Below, one piece after another: positions 46,978 through 60,600 of a DNA stretch of 64,000 nt. The stretch lies in contig JANDJZ010000059.1 in the NCBI GenBank assembly GCA_027943245.1, positions 1 to 64,000 of the forward strand, read 5' to 3'. The notes below the pieces were generated by a model. The model saw only the letters and a list, made by a program, of their open reading frames with translations, was not told where the DNA came from and ran no database searches. Each line of letters opens with the position of its first letter. The stretch's first letter is position 1. The translations under genes were made by a program, and so were the position numbers. The DNA is from Acanthamoeba sp. SK_2022b. Taxonomy: Eukaryota; Discosea; Longamoebia; Acanthamoebidae.

Positions 46978-49164
46978 ATGGCCAGCCGATCAACGCTAGT
47001 CGAAGAGAACGTGACTGTGCTGCTCGCGCATGACCTGACTCGTGTGGGCAAGACCAAGAGCCTCTTCAATCTCATCCGCAACACCGGTGCCGGACTCGTT
47101 GTTCGCCGCAACGACGAGGGTCAGACGCTGTTGGCCACCGCTATCGAGCATGGGCGGGTGAAGGTTGTGAAGCGGTTATTCAGGCGCTACCGCGAATGGC
47201 TGGATCTCGACGCACAGGACGACCGCGGGTGGACCGCCTTGCACCACGCCGCCGCCTTCCCGCCAGCCCTGCGCAAGATGATGGACATTAGCTTGCGTCA
47301 CCAGGACCTGCTACACGGTGAAGAGCCAAAGAAGAAAGATGTCAAGAAGAAGAGGAGGAGGAGGACCAGTATCGTCATTAGAGCCCCGAGCGTAGTCGGA
47401 GCGGAGGACGTGTATGCGGAGCCAGAGGCGACCCAGATCACCTCTGAGTTTGTGGAGAAGGCCTCCTGGAATGAGTTTGACGAAGGCCAGGTCAAGCGCA
47501 CGGAGAAGACCAAGCTGCGACTGCTCCACATCCTGCTCGAGGCCGGCGCCAATCCCAACCTCACATCGCGCTCCGAGGGTGTCACGCCGTTTCACGTGGC
47601 CGCCACCGAGTCAATTGCCCTGCGACTGCTCCGAGCAGGCGGCCTCGATCGGTCCATCCGTTCCAAGTACGTCTCGCTGGCCCACCCCACCCCACCGACC
47701 TCTACACGACTGACTCTGGGCCTTTGGCGCACGCGCCTTTGACAATGAACGACCCAGGCGAGGCGAATCCCTGTTGCACGTGGCCAGCCGTCGCGGCTTC
47801 GAGAAGGCGGTGTTCGAACTGCTGGCGCGTCCCGTGCCCGACGTGCGCCTGCGTACATCAGAGGGCGCATCGGGTGTATCTGCACGCGAGGTGGCCGCCA
47901 CTAAGAACATCGCCGCGCTCATCTTCAGTTCGCCCCCTCTATCTCCATTACCGAGACGCCTCGTCGAGAATTTGCCTCATGGTTTTGCGTGCATTGCAGT
48001 GAAAGAGGAGGAGATCAGGAGGCTGGAGCGGGCCAACTCGTGTCAGGTGATGGTGCCCCTGCACGGCTGCGCACGTCCCAGCATCATGTGGAAGACGCCG
48101 CTCGCCAAGAACGACCAACGCTCGGTCTCTTTTTCGGCCAGCGAGAGCCCCAGGCGCCTCCTCGAAATGCATCTCCGGCACGCCAGCATCAGCAATCACG
48201 GGATTACCTGGCCCGCCGACTCATCCCGCACAGGGTACACAACACCCAATGATTTATTTTTATTTTAATCTTACCCAAGTTGATGATATTCATTTATTCG
48301 GTTTTAGTTAATGGTCTATTTATGGTAATCGTAGTTTATCCCTGTGCATTTTAGGATTATTGTCAACTAAATAGCCCTATTTCGCTACCGTAACGGTTAA
48401 GTCCAGGAGATACTCATCTTCACCCTCCACCTCCTGAACGGAAGGGCTTTTTCCTCCTCTCCCTCTTCTTTTTGAATTCACACTCAATTCTGGGTGGGGT
48501 CGACTCAGCGAGGAGGAAGACCTCGAAGAACTCTACGCGCTCATCATGGAAATCGGATCGCCCTCCATCCCCGTTCCCTCCGCCCTACCTCAGCTGAGAA
48601 GCGCCTCTCCCTCTCCCTCTACGTCGCCCACAGCCGCCGCAAAGACGCGGGGCCACGTCCCGGCCCTCTCCAAACTTCCCAACTCTTCATCGCCATCGTC
48701 ACCATCATCAGTGCTCACATCATCTTCGTCTCCACCAAAGTCCCTGTCGCTCTCGGCTGGGGCCAGCCTCACCGGCTCGCCCTCCTCCTCCATGCCGCGT
48801 CGCCGCGCAGAAACGCAAATCCCTGTCACTCGCACACCGACCCCGCACGCCTCTCGCGAGGCCGACAGCCCCACCGCAGCGACGGCCAGGCCCTCTCCAC
48901 ACAAATCCTCCACACGGACCGGGCTATCATCGTCGGCCACGGTTGTGCATCCCCCACGAAAAAACTCGGTGGGCGACCAGCAGGCTGCGCAGTTGGCGTC
49001 ATCGTCGTCTGCGTCCTCGCCACGGGCGCCTCCCTCAGTGTCGCCCGAGCGTGTGGAGAACCTCAGAAAGCTCATGTTGATCATCCTCGACGACGTCACG
49101 TCATGGGTATTGCGTTGCCGTTTTCATTTTACGCGTCGCGGCTATCGATTGAGAACGCTTGCAT

Positions 49165-49237
<73 letters not shown>

Positions 49238-50894
49238 TCATGTAGGTGAGAGTGGTGGAGATAGAGACGGAGGGCGTGCGCACTGCCGAGGACATCGCCC
49301 AAATGCGCGAGGACTGTCTCAGCCTCATGCAGATCAAGACTGTACGCAAACGCAAACGCAAACGCAAATGCAAACGCAAACGCAAACGCCGCTGACCTGA
49401 GTGTGCGGGACTGGCAGGTGCTGGAGGCGTTCCCGACTGGTTCTGCTCTCTACAGCCCCAAGAGCAACTCGTACCACTCGACCGACCCGGCATTGGCCGA
49501 ACGGCTGGCCAACTTCTGGAAGAGCACCGACTTTGTGGTGTGGGAGGTCAAGACCAAGGTCAACATCATCAAGAAATACGTGCTCATCGCCGACTCGTGG
49601 AGCAAGTTGCTCGCCGTCGGTACCGTTGAACCACCCGCTCATAACTCCGCCCACGTCACGCAACTCCATTGGTGTAGAGGCGTGGGCTGAACGACTGGCG
49701 CCTCACTCTTTCCCCGTGACCGCAGGCCAAACGCTGAACAAGCTTCGCTGCCATTTCCCTGGGGCGGCGGAGAGGCACGACGCGGCCTCCCCGCGGTCGG
49801 CCACGCCGTCGCCGCGCGCCGAGATGGCCGAATCGCCCCGGAGCTCGCTGCCTTCCCCCCGCCCCCACCCATCTCCGCGCTCGCACCCATCCCCGCGCTC
49901 GCTTGTGTCGACGTTGTGCTCGCCGCGCTCTCCGGCGCCGCCGGCGCCGCAGCCTCGTGGGTACACGCACCACCGCCAGTCGTCACTCGGCGCGCCCAGC
50001 CGAGCCGGGACCGCCGCCTTAATGTCACAGCAACAGCAGCACCAGCTCTCGACGTCGATGGGGAGCCCGCGCGGTATCCCGACGCCGGGGGCGGCCAGCC
50101 CCCGCAGCCCCGCGTCGAGCCCTGACGTCAGCGGAGGCGAGCGGCGCAGCATCAGCAAACAGAGCGGCGGCGGCAGCGCATCCAACGGCAGCCTCAGCAC
50201 AAGCCCCAGCAACAGCAGCAGCACGAGTGGCGCGGAGGGCGGCGCCGTACTGAAGAAGCGAAACAGCGGCGGCCTGAGCAACTTGGGCAAGCTGCCCTCG
50301 CGCCGACGGCTGACGGCGCTCCACCTGTTCGACGACCCGGCGGCGGTGGCGGCAGCGACCGACGGCTCGGGCGACCTCGGCGGGCTCAGCGGGAGCAGCA
50401 GCGGGAGCAGCGGCGAGGTCGATACCGTGCCGCTGGCCGAGGACGTCGAGGACATCGAACGGCGACGACAGCAGTACCTCCACCGCGACAAGACCATGAA
50501 CAAGATCACCAGTGCGTGGCCCGTTCCCCAATGACCTTGGAATGCGGCGTGTGGAATGTTGGGAATGTGTTGTGCTCTGACCGATGGTGATCGCAGAGGG
50601 CGCGGGCATATCCAAGATCAGGGCGGACCGGTTCAGGGACCTGCTGCGGGAGATGCAGCTGGACGGCGACGCGGCGGCGTTCGCCGGGGGCGTCGTCGCG
50701 CAGTCCATCGCCGTCCAGTCGCGCGTGGAGCGGCTGCGCGGCGGCGTGCAGCGGCCGTACCACGCGGGGCCCATTTTGCTCTTCTCCAAGAGTTGGAAGA
50801 AGATGTGGTGCACCCTCAACGAACACGGCCTCAAATTTTACGCCAGCGTCAAGGTAATCGCTCATGCTCACCCTCACACACGCGACACACACGC

Positions 50895-50958
<64 letters not shown>

Positions 50959-51212
50959 CTAAGGAAAATCATGTGGGTGTGCAGTGCGAGAAGCTGTACA
51001 GGGAAGTGATGATCGGCGAGATCGTGTGTATGGGCCACCAGGACAAGACGCCCAAGGAGGGCCAGCAAGACTACGTGGAGCTGTCGCTCGTGTGCGAGAC
51101 GCAGCTGTGCCTCGCCGCGCCCGCGCCCGCGGAGAACATCAAGTGGATACTCGCCATCGACGGCATGAAGGACCGCTCCATACTCACCACCGCCCAAAAG
51201 GTGAGCTAGCAC

Positions 51213-51278
<66 letters not shown>

Positions 51279-52165
51279 CACATACACTGTGTTCACAAAC
51301 GTTGGCGCGTTTGTTGCGGTGGCAGTTGTCGCTGTTGCGTTCGCGACACTTTTTGGGAGTGCGTGGCGGGTCGATCAAGTCGGCGGACGACGAGGAGTGG
51401 ATCTACAACGGCAAGACAGGTATGCGCGGACTTGATTTAATGATCTCGTTGAAAAGTTGGATTTATTCAAAAATATACTGAATGTAATGAATAATAATAC
51501 TCACTTTGGTTCGGTGCGTGTGGTCTAGGCGAGCTGAGCATCCTGGGCGGGCTACAGTGGGCCGACCAAAAGTTGGAGGTGACCTACCTGTGGAACGGCC
51601 AGACGCTGGTGCCCTCCCGTGTAGCGGTCGACGGCGTGGTCCAACCGACCGGCGCCGCAGACGAGCCCGAGGAGGTCCGGCGCGCGCGGGAGTCGGGCTT
51701 CGGTTCCGGTACGCCCGAGACCAATCGCAACGCAACATACTTTTATCTTTATAAATATCTTGACAGTTTGAATTGATTTGACCTGTGACGGGCTGGACCC
51801 CAACAGGCGTCTGGGACGGAGTGGTGCTGATGTGGCACAGGGAGGGCGGGCCGAACATGCAGCTGCGGGACTTTTCGCTGATGCAGGCGGCCGACTTCAC
51901 CTACCTGTGGGACGAGCAGGAGCGCGAGTTCGTCAACGACAAGGACGCGAGCAGTCACTGGAAGTTCTCCCGCCACTTCCTCGCCTCCAAGTCCAACCAC
52001 GGCCACTGGATCGTCGAGGGCGACATCCCCGTACGCCGTCCTCCCTTCTTACATCGTTTTCGTTCGCATATGGTCTAATCTCGCTCGTTGCGTGATGCTC
52101 AGGAGCCGGTGGTGATGGGGCTGCAGCTGATGCGCTACACGCGGTTGGGAGTCCCACCGGTGTAA
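46978..52165 (+). CDS. Ankyrin-repeat, PH-domain signalling protein
   Basis: Large multi-exon gene. The first exon (46978-47667) encodes ankyrin repeats: NDEGQTLLATAIEHGRVKVV, DRGWTALHHAAAF, LLHILLEAGANPNLTSRSEG and VTPFHVAATESIALRLLRAG, continuing in the next exon with GESLLHVASRRGFEKAVFEL. A long Ser/Pro-rich linker (48500-49050) follows, then a conserved-looking block (VENLRKLMLIILDDVTSW, VLEAFPTGSALYSPKSNSYH, IIKKYVLIADSWSKLLAVG). A second Ser/Pro/Gly linker spans 49740-50510. A PH domain starts AGPILLFSKSWKKMWCTLNE and ends ENIKWILAIDGMK. The C-terminus has paired Trp-rich modules (LQWADQKLEVTYLWNGQTLV, ADFTYLWDEQEREFVNDKDA) and HGHWIVEGDIP before the stop at 52163-52165. Likely a membrane-recruited scaffold; no catalytic domain is recognised. 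Confidence 0.72.
49169..49236. repeat. (GT)n microsatellite in intron
   Basis: Pure GT run of about 66 bp in an intron of the ankyrin-PH gene, just before the 3' splice site. Confidence 0.95.
49341..49390. repeat. (CGCAAA)n hexamer repeat in intron
   Basis: About eight CGCAAA units with one CGCAAA-to-TGCAAA variant, in an intron of the ankyrin-PH gene. Confidence 0.9.
50876..50957. repeat. (CA)n microsatellite in intron
   Basis: CA run within the intron that splits the PH domain of the ankyrin-PH gene. Confidence 0.93.
51210..51277. repeat. (CA)n microsatellite in intron
   Basis: Pure CA run in the next intron of the ankyrin-PH gene. Confidence 0.95.
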
Positions 52166-52365
52166 GGCCTTGCTCTTGACCTGTAATTATTATAAAAATT
52201 CAAATTTTTCTTTCTTAACTCATTTTTCACAATAAAATACTCAAAAATCATTTTTTTTATTCCCGTATTGCTCCTGCTCATGCAAGAGCGTTTTTGGTTC
52301 TAATAATAATAATAGAGAAGAAAGAGAGATGAGTGACGCTCCGTGCGGAGAGGGGCCGCCCTTGC
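52166..52365. other. AT-rich convergent 3' region
   Basis: Lies between the stops of the ankyrin-PH gene and the PI 3-kinase gene. AT-rich with AATAAAA near 52231; probably holds both polyadenylation regions. Confidence 0.45.
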
Positions 52366-54524
52366 TCACTCGTTCTTCTTGTTGTTGGCGAGGATGTGGA
52401 TGGCGTCGTTGAACTGGGTGCGCTTGGTCTTGAGCGACTCGTAGATCTTGGTCGTGAAGTACTCGGACGCCTTCTCGTCGGACATGTTCAACGCCAGCAC
52501 CTCGCGCAGGTAGTGCAGGTCCTCCACGCTCTTCAGCTCCTTGATGCCCGTCGACAACATCTACATATGCGCACGCGCGTGCGGTGAGCGTGTGCGTGTG
52601 CGCGTGCGCGTGTGCGGTAGAGAGAAAATGTACGAGCTGGAAGAGGATCATGATCACGTGAGCGTAGCGGCGGATGATGTTGTAGGCCAGGCACGAGAGC
52701 GACACAAAGCGCTGGAACCCGGCGCCCTTCTCTCCGCCCATCACGTGCAGGAACTGCGGCGTGAACACTGTGCACCGCGACGCGCCCCCCGCACAGCGTC
52801 AACACTCACGCAACGCAACGCGAAGGAGACGACTGCAGCTCAAGTGTTAACCCGCGTGGTGGTGGAGCGTACCGAAGGGGGCGGTTTCTCGCTTGAAGCC
52901 CTTCCACTCCATCATGTTGCCCAGGAAGTGCGCAAAGTCGATGTGGAACAGGTGGCCGCTGTACGTCACCATGATCTGCACGCGCACCCCCACACGCAGG
53001 CGATTGGACGGACAGTCAGGCGATGCGAAGCGACGCGAGGGGGGGGGGGAGCGAGCGAGAGAGGTGTACGTTGTCGTTGTGACGATCGCCGATGCCCAGC
53101 ACGTAGGTGGCCACTGGGGGGGGGGGGTTGGGCTAGTATGAGTACGGCAGGGACCACGCGCCAGAGAAGATTGAAAGGTTGGGGGGGCAGTACCGCAGTA
53201 GCCGGCGCATGACCGGATGAAGTTGTCTTCCACGCCCGCCCACTGCTCTTCTATTGGTGGATATCGCACACGACACACGCGTGAGCCTGGTGTTGAGCAG
53301 AGAAGGCGGAGAAGAAGCGCGCGTTTTGTCTCGACGCACCTTGCGGGTTGTATTTCTTGAGCCAGTTGGTCAGGACCGAGTCCTTGAACACCGCCGACGC
53401 ACCTCCAGCTTTCTGTTGTGTGTGCGCGCATGTTTGATCATCAGCGCGTGTGTCGTGTCGTGTCGTGTCGTGTCGTGTCGTGTCGTGTCATGTCGTGTCG
53501 TGTCGTGTCGTGTCGTGTCGTGTCGTGTCAACCTTTTGGATGGTGGCCGTGGTCTCGCAGTCGGGCACCACCTCGATGAATCTGTGCAGAGTCGTGCCCC
53601 GGCGGTCAGCAAACGGTCCGCTCGAACGAGCGCGCTCCATGCTCAGCGGGTTGGGGGGGGGGGCATAGCAACGCACCCGGCCGCCTCGCCCGTGGCGGTG
53701 CATCCGTAGAGGGTCATGTGCAGGTCCAGTCCGTGGTTCTTCCACAGCCGATCCATGATGCCTGCATCGTGTCGCGATGCACGGTGAGTCTCGTGTGGCG
53801 TGTGGCGCGTGGCGCGTATAAATGAAGCGAGCTATACCAAACATCTGCAGGATGAGAATGTCCTGGCGCAGATCGTCGCCCGCCTTGAAGATCACCTTGA
53901 AGGGGCTGCCTGCCGCGTCATTGTTGTCGAACGAGAGAAAGAGCGGCGCCTGGACGTCCCACAAAATAAAATAAACGGCCATTTTGGTTGGAGGAGTTGC
54001 CGCGCGAGCGGGTGATGGGATGGGCAGAGGCGTACGGTGAATGATTCGAGCGTCTTGCACTCGTCGCAGTTGAGATCTCGCGCCTCGAGCCTGCAGAAGC
54101 CGATTAATTATTATTGACAAAAATAAATAAGTACACATATTTCATATGTACTCATTATTTATATAGTAAATTATCGTAAATTCTAAGGAGGGAGAAAACG
54201 TACGCTGGGTTCATGGGGAGAATGAAGTGTGAAGGCAGGCCCGCGGTCACCAGCTCGTTTTGGAGCGCCTGCGCAGTAAAACACGTGTGAGCTTCGCATC
54301 GCGTTGGATGGAAGGGGGGACCGCGCACCTGCTTGCGCTCCTTGAAGGGGAGGGGCTTCATGAGGTTGGCGATGCGGCCCAGCTTGGAGGAGACCTCCAT
54401 CTGCTTGAGGAGGCCCTCCCGCTGATGGCCGCACCCGCGCAGGTAGACCTCGAGCAGCAGTGAGTAGCGTTCGCTGATATCAGGAACCTGCGCGCCAGAG
54501 CATCGTTGTAGCGCACACGACACA

Positions 54525-54605
<81 letters not shown>

Positions 54606-57600
54606 CACACACACACACACACACGATGACGAGTCAGAATACGCTGTCCACACCACCACGACATGAGGAGGAGACGTGTACGTGAAGCTCGGCCTGAAGG
54701 TGCCAGAAGAAGAAGTGGCCGATCGTCGGCCGATGCCGGAAGGCGGCGGCCAACAGGAAGCGCGCCAACGCTACGATCGCGTGATGGCAAGAGGCGAGTG
54801 AGTGTACCATTTCAGCGTGCGTGCGTATGCGTGTGTGCGTACCAGAGTCGTGATAGGGTTCGTATTTGAGGACCTGCGTGAGCTGTGGGAGGTACGCCTG
54901 CAACTCCTCCAACGAGAGCTGCAGCGCACAGAGACGTCGCTCTAAGCCAAATGCGTTCACACAGGCGCAGGCAGGAGAGCCAGAAGGAGGGGGAGGGAGG
55001 GGGAGGGCACCTGACAAAGCTTGGCGACGGCGTATTCGCGCACCACCTCGTCGGCAAAGTAGGCGTCGAGGAGCTGGAGCGGGAGAGGAGAGAGAGAGAG
55101 AGAGAGAGCGAAGTGAGCGTACGGCGCGCGAGTGCTGCGCGAGGGATGCGCAGCCGGCTGTGCGCACCTCGAGCGCTTCGAGGGGCGACAACGGCGTCCA
55201 GTAGGTGAGCATCCGGTGGGCCTCGGCCACGTCTTCGGGCCGCGACCAGTTGATGGCCATCAACACCTTGGCCTGCACCACCACATCGTCAGCCCACCGC
55301 TTCGCGTAAATGAGGGGGGAGAGCGCGCGCCAAGCGCCGTACGAGTGCTTTGGGGTTGGGCGCGAGCGTGCGGCGGTACTCCCACAGCAGCTTCTTCTCG
55401 TCGCTATTGGGCATGTACAGCGAATCTGAGCACGTATGGAATGCGGAGCAGGGAAACGGGTCAGCCACGGAAATCGCCGGCCGACAAAATAGCGGGGAGC
55501 ATTGGGGGGGGGGAAGCGTGGTATAGTGTTGGGGGGCTGCACCTGCAGAGATGATGTGTACGAGCCGCTTCCGTTCCGGTGCTCGTGGGTAGGGGTTGTC
55601 CTCGTACGCCGGCGCTGTTGGGGGGGGGCAAACACGCGTCAGTCGACCGAGGCCACATAATATCACCACCATCGTAGTGAGGGAGAGGGGAGGGAGAGGA
55701 GGGTGGAGTGTGTGCGTCGCACCGACGAGGATTGGTCGCTTGTACTTGACGACGTGCGGGAACTTGTAGAGCTCCACGATCAGCTTGATCGGGTTCTTCG
55801 ACTTGTAGTTGGGCACACACGTGCCTGCACAACAGCGCGACAACACAGCACGGTCACGGCCAAGCTGAAGCAACTGTCGACGGTCGACAGGTTTGTTGAA
55901 AGGGGGGGACAATGAAGGAGGAGGCCGGTACCGATGGGGTTGGCCTTCTCGCCGGGCCAGAGGTTGAGAGAGGTGACCCCCATGCGCAGGTTGCCGTTGT
56001 AGTCGACGAGGTTGAGGTTCACCCATCCGAGCGGGAACTCGGACCCGTCGTTCGGATTGACGCCCATGAGCGACAGGCACAGACGCGTGGCCTGCCCCAA
56101 GCGCGCGAAAGGATAATAAATGTCGACACAGGTTGTGGTGTTGTGTTGTGAGTTTGACGACCGACAATCGACACGTGGCGACGATGTGCTTTTGTTACCT
56201 TGGGGATTTGGCACATCTGCAGGTTGAGCCGCAGCCACTGACACCAGAGCATCGACGGCGTGGCCGTGGTCCTCATCTCCGGTGCCAGGATCTCGCCGCC
56301 TGACATTCGAACGGCCAGTCGAGAGGTGACCATCAGCGGTGAGGGGAGGTGGAGAGGGGAGGGGGCCATCTCGCCACTGAAGCGCGCGCGGGGAGGAGGG
56401 CGCCGTACCGTGGTAGAGGGCAGCGGAGACGTAGAACTGGATGGGCGCGCCCTTTGGGAGCTGCTGCATCGCTTGCACCTCCCCAAAGTCCGCATCCTCC
56501 AGACAAATGACCCTAAAATCATAAATGAATACAATACAATACAATTAATTAATTAAAATAAAATAATAGGCGCGCAATAATAAATGGAGGCCAAGCTGGG
56601 GGACACGCGCGCTGGAGGTGAGGTACGAACCTGAGCTCAAAGTTGCGTTTGATTTCAGAGAGAGGAATGTATTTCTTCTCGCCAAACCCGCCGGCCATGG
56701 ACGGATCTTCGTCGTCGTCGAAGGGCTCCGTGTCCATCCCCAAGTCGACGTCCTGCTCGTTACCCCCCCCCCGACACCACAACCGGAGGGTGAGTCGACA
56801 AAAATCAAGTACCGAGTCCTCGAGCGGCGGCCGCTCCGCGCGCGCCGTAACGTGGTCATTTTGGCGTGGCGTGGCGCACCTGGAAGTTTTCGAGGTAGAC
56901 CAGCTCCTGGAGATCGGTTCGTCGGAAGGAGGACCGCTCGACGAGGACGAACTCGACCTCCTTGTTGCGCTTGATGCTCTCGCGCACGTAGGCCACGCTT
57001 CGCAGCTTGGTGTTGAGGTTGAGTATGTACCACGAGAATCTGGACCGATCGCATCCATCGTCGCGGGGGGGGGTCGCGTTTGTGGAGGTGAGCAACAAGA
57101 GTGCTGACGTGTCTTGGGGGGAGGGTTACCCGCAAATCTTGACCAGGTAGTCGGAGACCTCGCCAGAGATGGCCATCGCCTGTCTGATCTTGACACTCGA
57201 CAGGCCGGTCGCCACTGCGCCGGTCGTCATCGTCGCCGCGAGCGTGGGTGAGCCCATCACATCGAGGGGGGAGGAGTTGCTGACGAGCGACGACAGAGGA
57301 GGCGGAATGGGGGGCGACGCGTACCCAGGTCGTACACGGTGTCGTCGGCCGAGCAGAGCATGGTGCGCACCAGCGAGCCCGAGGGGAAGTGGAGCTTCAC
57401 TCGCACCTGCTCGGCAGCCAACGGCAGGTCAAAGTTGGTGCCCGAGACCTGAGCACGACGGGGCGTACAGAGTAGACAACAAAGACACGTAAGCCCCTGG
57501 GCCACGGGAGTCGACAAGGAGGAGGGGAATCACCTGCTGTATGTTCACGAAACCCTTCTCGCCCAGCTCCCAGTTGTCAAAATCGAACAGGCGCGCCATC

Positions 57601-60600
57601 TTCGCACGGAAGTCGCGCACTTCGTCCTCGCCGCTGGTCCATCCGAGGGGCTTCCCGATAAGCGAACCGATCTGGATGTTTCTCAGCTTTTCCTGCGCGC
57701 GCACACATACAAACACGAACGCACGCACGCCAGAGTCGTCACATCTGTGGCCTTGGCAGAATGCCAACTATGCGAGCGAAGCGCGGGAGAGAGGGGGGGT
57801 TGGCACCATGCGCGAGGTCCTCTGCGAGCCCAGCGCGATCTTGCGGACCTGCGGGTTGAAGTAGGCGCTCTTGAGACGACCGTTGGTCTCCTCGGGCGGC
57901 ATCGCTCCCGAGGCCGTCTGCGGCACCCGTCGTCGAATGGCGCCGGCAGGGGACGACGAATCCTTGCGCGAGCGCTGGACCTGTTGCGGGGAATGCTGGT
58001 GGCCGGTCGGCGTGAGCGCTCGCTGGCCGAACTTGCGGAACGGCACCGGCGAGCCCGTCGGTGACCGGTCGTCAAAAATGGAAGGGAGCGACGGGAACGA
58101 CGACGACAGCGACGCCGTCGCCGTCGGCTTGGGCTTGGACGCCTTCTGCCCCTCCTCGCCCTCCTCCGCCGCCTCTTCGCCATCAGTGGCCGCTCGGTCG
58201 CCGGTCTCGGTCCCGTTCACCTCGGGAGTCGGCTCTGTCTTCTGATCGCCGCCGCCGCCTTGGCTGTTGTCTTCCTTTGTCTGTGTGCCGTTGTCGACTT
58301 TCGAGGTGACCTCCCCCTTGCGCAGCAGTCGCACCTCGGCCGTGCCCATCCGCAGGGCCTCCAACACCTTCTCGACCTGCGCGATGGCGTCGTTCTAACA
58401 AAAACGCCCCGGGGCGGTGTGTGAGTGGACCCGGATCGCCGCTGTGTGAGAGCAAGTGCGTGCACAGGGCAACGCCGCGTGTGGCCACACTTACCTTCAG
58501 CTGCTGCGCGTCGCTCTCGGCTTCGGGCGTGTGCCGGTGCGGGAGCGTAAGGAACAGCGCAGTGCCATCGGGAACCGTCACTTGAGCTTCGACAACCTCA
58601 TGCTGGCCAACCAAAGCAAAAACCAGAAAAGATCATTACGACGCCGGCATGGCCATTTGAACTGAGCCGATCCGATCGCCAAGGCAAGTGCGTGTACCTT
58701 GCCGCTGAGCGTATCGCTGATGGCTCCCTCCTCGGCGGCCGTCAGCGTGCTCTTGGCGTCATCGAACATCTTGTCCAATCCTGAGTTATGGACCAATCGA
58801 GGCACCACCACACGAAGCCGGGTGAGCGCACGCATGGGGGTACTGGAGGAGACGAAGACGGGAGGAGAGCGCGCGTTCGTACGCGATGTGAAGTCGCTGA
58901 GCATGGCGTCAACTGTGTCGGGTGGAGGCTCGGTGGACTTTGTCGACACATTTTCTACAGCCTTGGCCGCCTCTTTGCCCCGAGTGTTCGGCTGTCGCAC
59001 ACTTCCCTTCTTGCCGCCATACAGCTCGAACCTGCCGCCACGGTGGTGGCGTCAGCAAGCGGGGCCGCGCACGCGCGCTGGCCGAACCAGGAGGAATAGT
59101 ACTTGTCCCGCGGTTGCAGCTGCAGCTGAACGGGCGTCTCGCCCAGGAAGGCGTTGTGTATTTGTTCGTGCGACCAAACCAGTTTGACGAATTCAACGTG
59201 TAGCACATCGTCCGGTGGTGGTGGTGGTGGTGGTGGTGGTGGTGGTGGTGGTGGTGGTGGTGGTGGTGGTGGTGGTGGTGGGTACTACTGAAAGGCGAGG
59301 CCACGTACCGCACGAGCTGCTCGCCGGCTTTATCCATTCCTGTGGCACGCATCGTCTTGTCGATGAACTCGAGGACGGTCTTGACGAGCTTCTCGTTGCC
59401 CACAAAGTCATACCAGTAGTTGCTCAGCCAGGTCTGGGGACGGGACACCGGGTGTCAGTATTTCGTTGCATCTTCACTTTCGGGGGGCAAGGTCACGCAG
59501 TGATTCGAACCTTGAGCAAGTTGACCACGCGCAGGCGAATGGGGTCGAGCTTGTTGCGCTTGAACTCCTCGATGTCTACACCGCGGGTGTAGGGCATGTT
59601 GTACCGCAGGATGAGCAGGTCCAGCAGCTCCTGCGGCGTCGCGAACGAGCGGTACGTCAACAGGAAGGCTGCGACGAAGTCGGGATCTGCCGCATCATCG
59701 CGCACACAACAACCAAAGGTCAGCTGTCGCACGGCGAGCGTAGGTGAGGCGAACGCGCACCGTAGCCCTTCTCGTAGGTGGCGCGTTCGACCAGCTTTTC
59801 GAGAGTGGCGCCCTTGATCTTGCCCTGGGCGTTGAAGATGAGGTTGTCCGTCGAGTCCTCCTCGTAGAAGATGTACGCGCTCGGGTCGTCCAGTCCCACT
59901 TGGAACAATTCTAATAACAAGCAAATAATACATATTGTAACAATTAGTTGATGTCAGGTTGGGCCGTGTCGCGTCGAGAGCGCAGTACCCGCAGCGGCCC
60001 GCTCGCCGACGCCGCCCACCCGGAAGCTGATGCAAGTGGAGAAGTCTGCGCGGCCTCTGATCGTTTGCCACTCAGCGGGGTGAGTGCAAACGCCCCGTTC
60101 GACCAGTGGACAGGGGTGGGGCGTACTTCTCCTTGGAGTTGATCTCGAGGCAGACGTCGGTGAGGCGCTCGCAGATGAGCTTGGGGGTGGGCTCGACTCG
60201 CTTCTCGGCGTCGCCCTCCACGATCAGCTTGAGGAACTGCACCTTGAACGCATCCTTGGTGTCATCCACGATTTCTGCAAGCAGCGCGGTCAGGTCGCGT
60301 TCGGTGGTGTGGAGGAGAAAAAGCAGGCTGGGAGGGGGTGGCGTATGCAGCAGACCTTGGCTTAGGCTGGCCGCCTCCTCCCAGTTTCGGCCGAGGAGAT
60401 CGAGCTTGCTTGGCAGAATGCCGAGGTTCGCGGGGTCTGTGTGCACATCGATTCATCAGGGAGGACGCACAGCGAAACCGACTCAACACCACTTGGTGCG
60501 CCCGTACCTAGGTTGTGGTGAAGCCCGTCCGAAACGAGTGTGATGATGTCCTCCTCGGCGCAGCCCACCCAGTACATGTCGATATTATACAGCGTCCCTT

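Noticed and set aside
53451..53529. GTGTC array as a telomere-like or CRISPR-like repeat
   Set aside because: Five-base units with no spacers, located inside an intron; a plain microsatellite.
59193..59411. Poly-Thr and poly-His readings of the CCA run
   Set aside because: These frames do not continue into the conserved downstream segment; only the poly-Pro frame or an intron is plausible.
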